From NCBI GenBank assembly GCA_900316015.1, contig ONBG01000001.1, positions 124,001 through 188,000 on the forward strand: a stretch of 64,000 bases of DNA, read 5' to 3'. Of the stretch, positions 62,595 to 64,000 are shown one piece after another. Numbering within the stretch: the first letter of the stretch is position 1; each line of letters starts with the position of its first letter. The notes under the pieces are model-generated. The model made no database searches, was not told where the DNA came from, and was given only the letters and a program-made list of their open reading frames with translations. A program made the translations under genes and the position numbers. Origin of the DNA: an uncultured Prevotella sp. Its GTDB lineage: Bacteria; Bacteroidota; Bacteroidia; Bacteroidales; Bacteroidaceae.

Positions 62595-63221
62595 ATGAGA
62601 ATGGATCCAACAAAGCCGAATCGTATGATAGGGGAAGGAAAGGGTGACGCGTCCCATGCGTGGACGAACGGGGAGAATGTGGATGATGGAACGCCTTGGT
62701 ATGCGCTGCGTCTGTTCACGCCCCGGCAGCAGGATGTGGCGGAATGTCTCCAGCAAAAGGGTCTCGTCTATTTCATACCGATGGAATATGTGGACATCTT
62801 GGATAAGGACGAGCATATCCGGCATGTCCTTCGTCCTGTCGTGCGCAACCTATTGTTTGTCAAGAAGACAAGGGAAGAGCAAGAGATCCGTGCTATCCTC
62901 TCTGCGGTACCTTATCCGATATCGGTCATCCGTAAGGAACAAGGCTGCCCCGACTATGAAGAGATTCCTTCGAGGCAGATGTTTGAGTTTCGGATGATGT
63001 GCAACCCAGACATAGCCTTGCGGAAATACCTGTCCGAGCAGGAGGCACATATCAAGAGCGGGACTCCTGTCCTCGTGAAATATGGCCCGTTAAAAGGACT
63101 GTCGGGCTTGCTCGTCCGCTCCAGCAAGAAATACTACTTGCTGAAGGAAGTGCCTGGTATGGGAGTCATGCTCAAGGTCAGCCGTTGGTGCTGCCAGCCT
63201 TTGTCTGAGGATGAACCGTAA
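62595..63221 (+). CDS. UpxY-like NusG-family transcription antiterminator
   Basis: A 208-residue NusG paralogue. The NGN domain (about 30-130) opens with TPWYALRLFTPRQQDVAECLQQKGLVYFIPM and includes RPVVRNLLFVKKT; a KOW domain follows (GTPVLVKYGPLKGLSGLLVRSSKKYYLL). Bacteroides UpxY proteins keep RNA polymerase moving through the long leader of their own capsule operon. Here no capsule genes follow; the next gene is meso-DAP dehydrogenase, so the target operon is unclear. The ATG at 62595 or 62601 follows a promoter, whereas the TTG at 62580 lies in the -7 box. Confidence 0.82.
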   Translation: MRMDPTKPNRMIGEGKGDASHAWTNGENVDDGTPWYALRLFTPRQQDVAECLQQKGLVYFIPMEYVDILDKDEHIRHVLRPVVRNLLFVKKTREEQEIRAILSAVPYPISVIRKEQGCPDYEEIPSRQMFEFRMMCNPDIALRKYLSEQEAHIKSGTPVLVKYGPLKGLSGLLVRSSKKYYLLKEVPGMGVMLKVSRWCCQPLSEDEP

Positions 63222-63277
63222 GGAGTGAGAATACATCTGTTATCTTCCCATTTTTCCCTGTTGATGAGTGCCAAGGC

Positions 63278-63365
63278 AAAAGGTCATCTCCTGCCTTGCG
63301 ATAGGTTATCTTTTGAAGCCCAAAAGGTTATCAGTTGAAGCCTAAAAGGTCATCTCCTGCAAAAC
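63278..63365. repeat. Four tandem 22-bp repeats
   Basis: Units begin at 63278, 63300, 63322 and 63344, exactly 22 bp apart. Each has AAAAGGT (GATAGGT in unit 2), then T/C and ATC, with units 1 and 4 sharing ATCTCCTG and units 2 and 3 sharing TTGAAGCC. They fill most of the 318-nt gap between the UpxY-like gene and ddh. The rest of the gap holds only the ddh promoter. Confidence 0.85.
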
Positions 63366-63494
63366 AGCCTGTAGTTTACTGGATTTAGCCTAATAAGGCA
63401 TGGTAAAGAGAGGGCTTGAGGGCAGGAATCGAGGGAATATTTATTTTTTCAGGAAAAATAACCTATAATCGGAAAAAAAATCATGGAAATCATG

Positions 63495-63502
63495 TAATTT
63501 TG
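63495..63502 (+). promoter_or_regulatory. -7 promoter box for ddh (TAATTTTG)
   Basis: An exact TAATTTTG box 37 nt ahead of the ddh ATG at 63540, downstream of an A-rich tract. Confidence 0.65.
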
Positions 63503-63539
63503 CAAATGGATAAACAACTAAGTAAAGGTAAATAAGGAT

Positions 63540-64000
63540 ATGAAAAAGATTAGAGCAGCCGTTGTTGGCTATGGCAACATTGGGCATTATACCGTTCAGG
63601 CTTTAGAGGCAGCCCCAGATTTTGAGATCGCAGGTATCGTTCGCCGTCAAGGTGACAAGGATAAGCCAGCTGAGTTGGCTGACTATGCCGTGGTGGATGA
63701 CATCAAGAAGTTGAAGGACGTTGACGTGGCGATCTTGGCTACGCCTACGCGTAGTTGCCCGGAATATGCCAAGGAGATTCTCCCCTTGGGCATCAACACG
63801 GTCGATAGCTTCGATATCCATACCAGCATCCTCGACTATCGCACAGAGCTGATGCCGGTTTGCAAGTCAAACCATGCTGTATCCGTGATCTCGGCAGGAT
63901 GGGACCCGGGGTCGGACTCTATCGTCCGCGTCCTCATGCAGAGCTTGGCGCCCAAGGGACTGACCTACACCAATTTCGGACCCGGCATGTCCATGGGTCA
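63540..64000 (+). CDS. ddh: meso-Diaminopimelate D-dehydrogenase, 3' end beyond window
   Basis: The visible 153 residues begin MKKIRAAVVGYGNIGHYTVQAL, a Rossmann dinucleotide site, followed by GIVRR, ILATPTRSCPEYAKEILPLGINTVDSFDIH, VISAGWDPGSDSIVRVL and FGPGMSMG, a set typical of NADPH-dependent meso-DAP dehydrogenase. It makes meso-diaminopimelate from tetrahydrodipicolinate and ammonia in one step, feeding peptidoglycan and lysine. The frame runs off the right edge. Its own promoter lies just upstream, so it is probably independent of the UpxY-like gene. Confidence 0.92.
   Translation, partial: MKKIRAAVVGYGNIGHYTVQALEAAPDFEIAGIVRRQGDKDKPAELADYAVVDDIKKLKDVDVAILATPTRSCPEYAKEILPLGINTVDSFDIHTSILDYRTELMPVCKSNHAVSVISAGWDPGSDSIVRVLMQSLAPKGLTYTNFGPGMSMG

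Noticed and set aside
63278..63365. Tandem repeats as a CRISPR array
   Set aside because: Units are directly adjacent with no unique spacers of regular length and no cas genes are present.

Overview
The window looks like chromosome of a Prevotella-type member of the Bacteroidetes. The evidence is a SusC/SusD polysaccharide utilisation locus with a hybrid two-component regulator, repeated TAnnTTTG promoter boxes instead of sigma70 boxes, many lipoproteins with SSC lipoboxes, DUF4369, DUF5689 and DUF308 proteins, and an UpxY-like NusG paralogue. The genus is inferred from gene content, not measured. I found no insertion sequence, phage or CRISPR array.

Layout. 1-4739: the 3' part of an LptD-like outer-membrane gene and two PLP enzymes of sulfur amino-acid metabolism. 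4801-24456: a complete polysaccharide utilisation locus. HTCS reads rightward; SusC, SusD and six glycoside hydrolases (GH43_24-like, GH43, GH115, GH30, GH42, GH28) read leftward. The exo-beta-1,3-galactanase-like GH43 beside GH115, GH42 and GH30 points to type II arabinogalactan side chains or a related pectic/gum glycan. 24684-31723: phosphate butyryltransferase and butyrate kinase, tRNA-Arg(CCG), peptidase T, a CPA2 antiporter and AsnA. 31779-43733: housekeeping genes: dnaX, an FtsB/DivIC-like gene, a dihydroorotase operon that includes a free-standing MetH activation domain, PlsC, a GT2 polyprenol sugar synthase and mfd.

43734-44178 is a noncoding stretch rich in inverted and direct repeats. 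44179-51240 holds a PNGase F-like deglycosylase behind a TrpB2, a sodium/solute symporter, an unknown lipoprotein, glutathione peroxidase and thioredoxin reductase. 51296-59864 is the most interesting part: an outer nuclease lipoprotein, L31, two OB-fold-type lipoproteins, a TonB-dependent receptor broken by one frameshift and, divergently, a secreted EEP-family nuclease, a uracil-DNA-glycosylase-like protein and uridine kinase. Together these suggest capture and salvage of extracellular nucleic acid. 59927-64000 has a DUF308 membrane protein, a histidine phosphatase, a secreted protein with an LTxxQ-like head and SFG-repeat tail, an UpxY-like antiterminator without an adjacent capsule cluster, a 22-bp tandem repeat and the start of meso-diaminopimelate dehydrogenase.

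Two regulatory observations tie distant genes together. The unknown lipoprotein at 48746-49474 and the SFG-repeat protein at 61272-62390 share the same 5' leader and a paired AGG-N6-CCT operator-like element. The SusC/HTCS intergenic region carries four CTGTCA-type half sites in two pairs, as expected for an AraC-type HTCS. Many starts were moved downstream of the longest frame because a promoter, terminator or signal peptide showed the real start.
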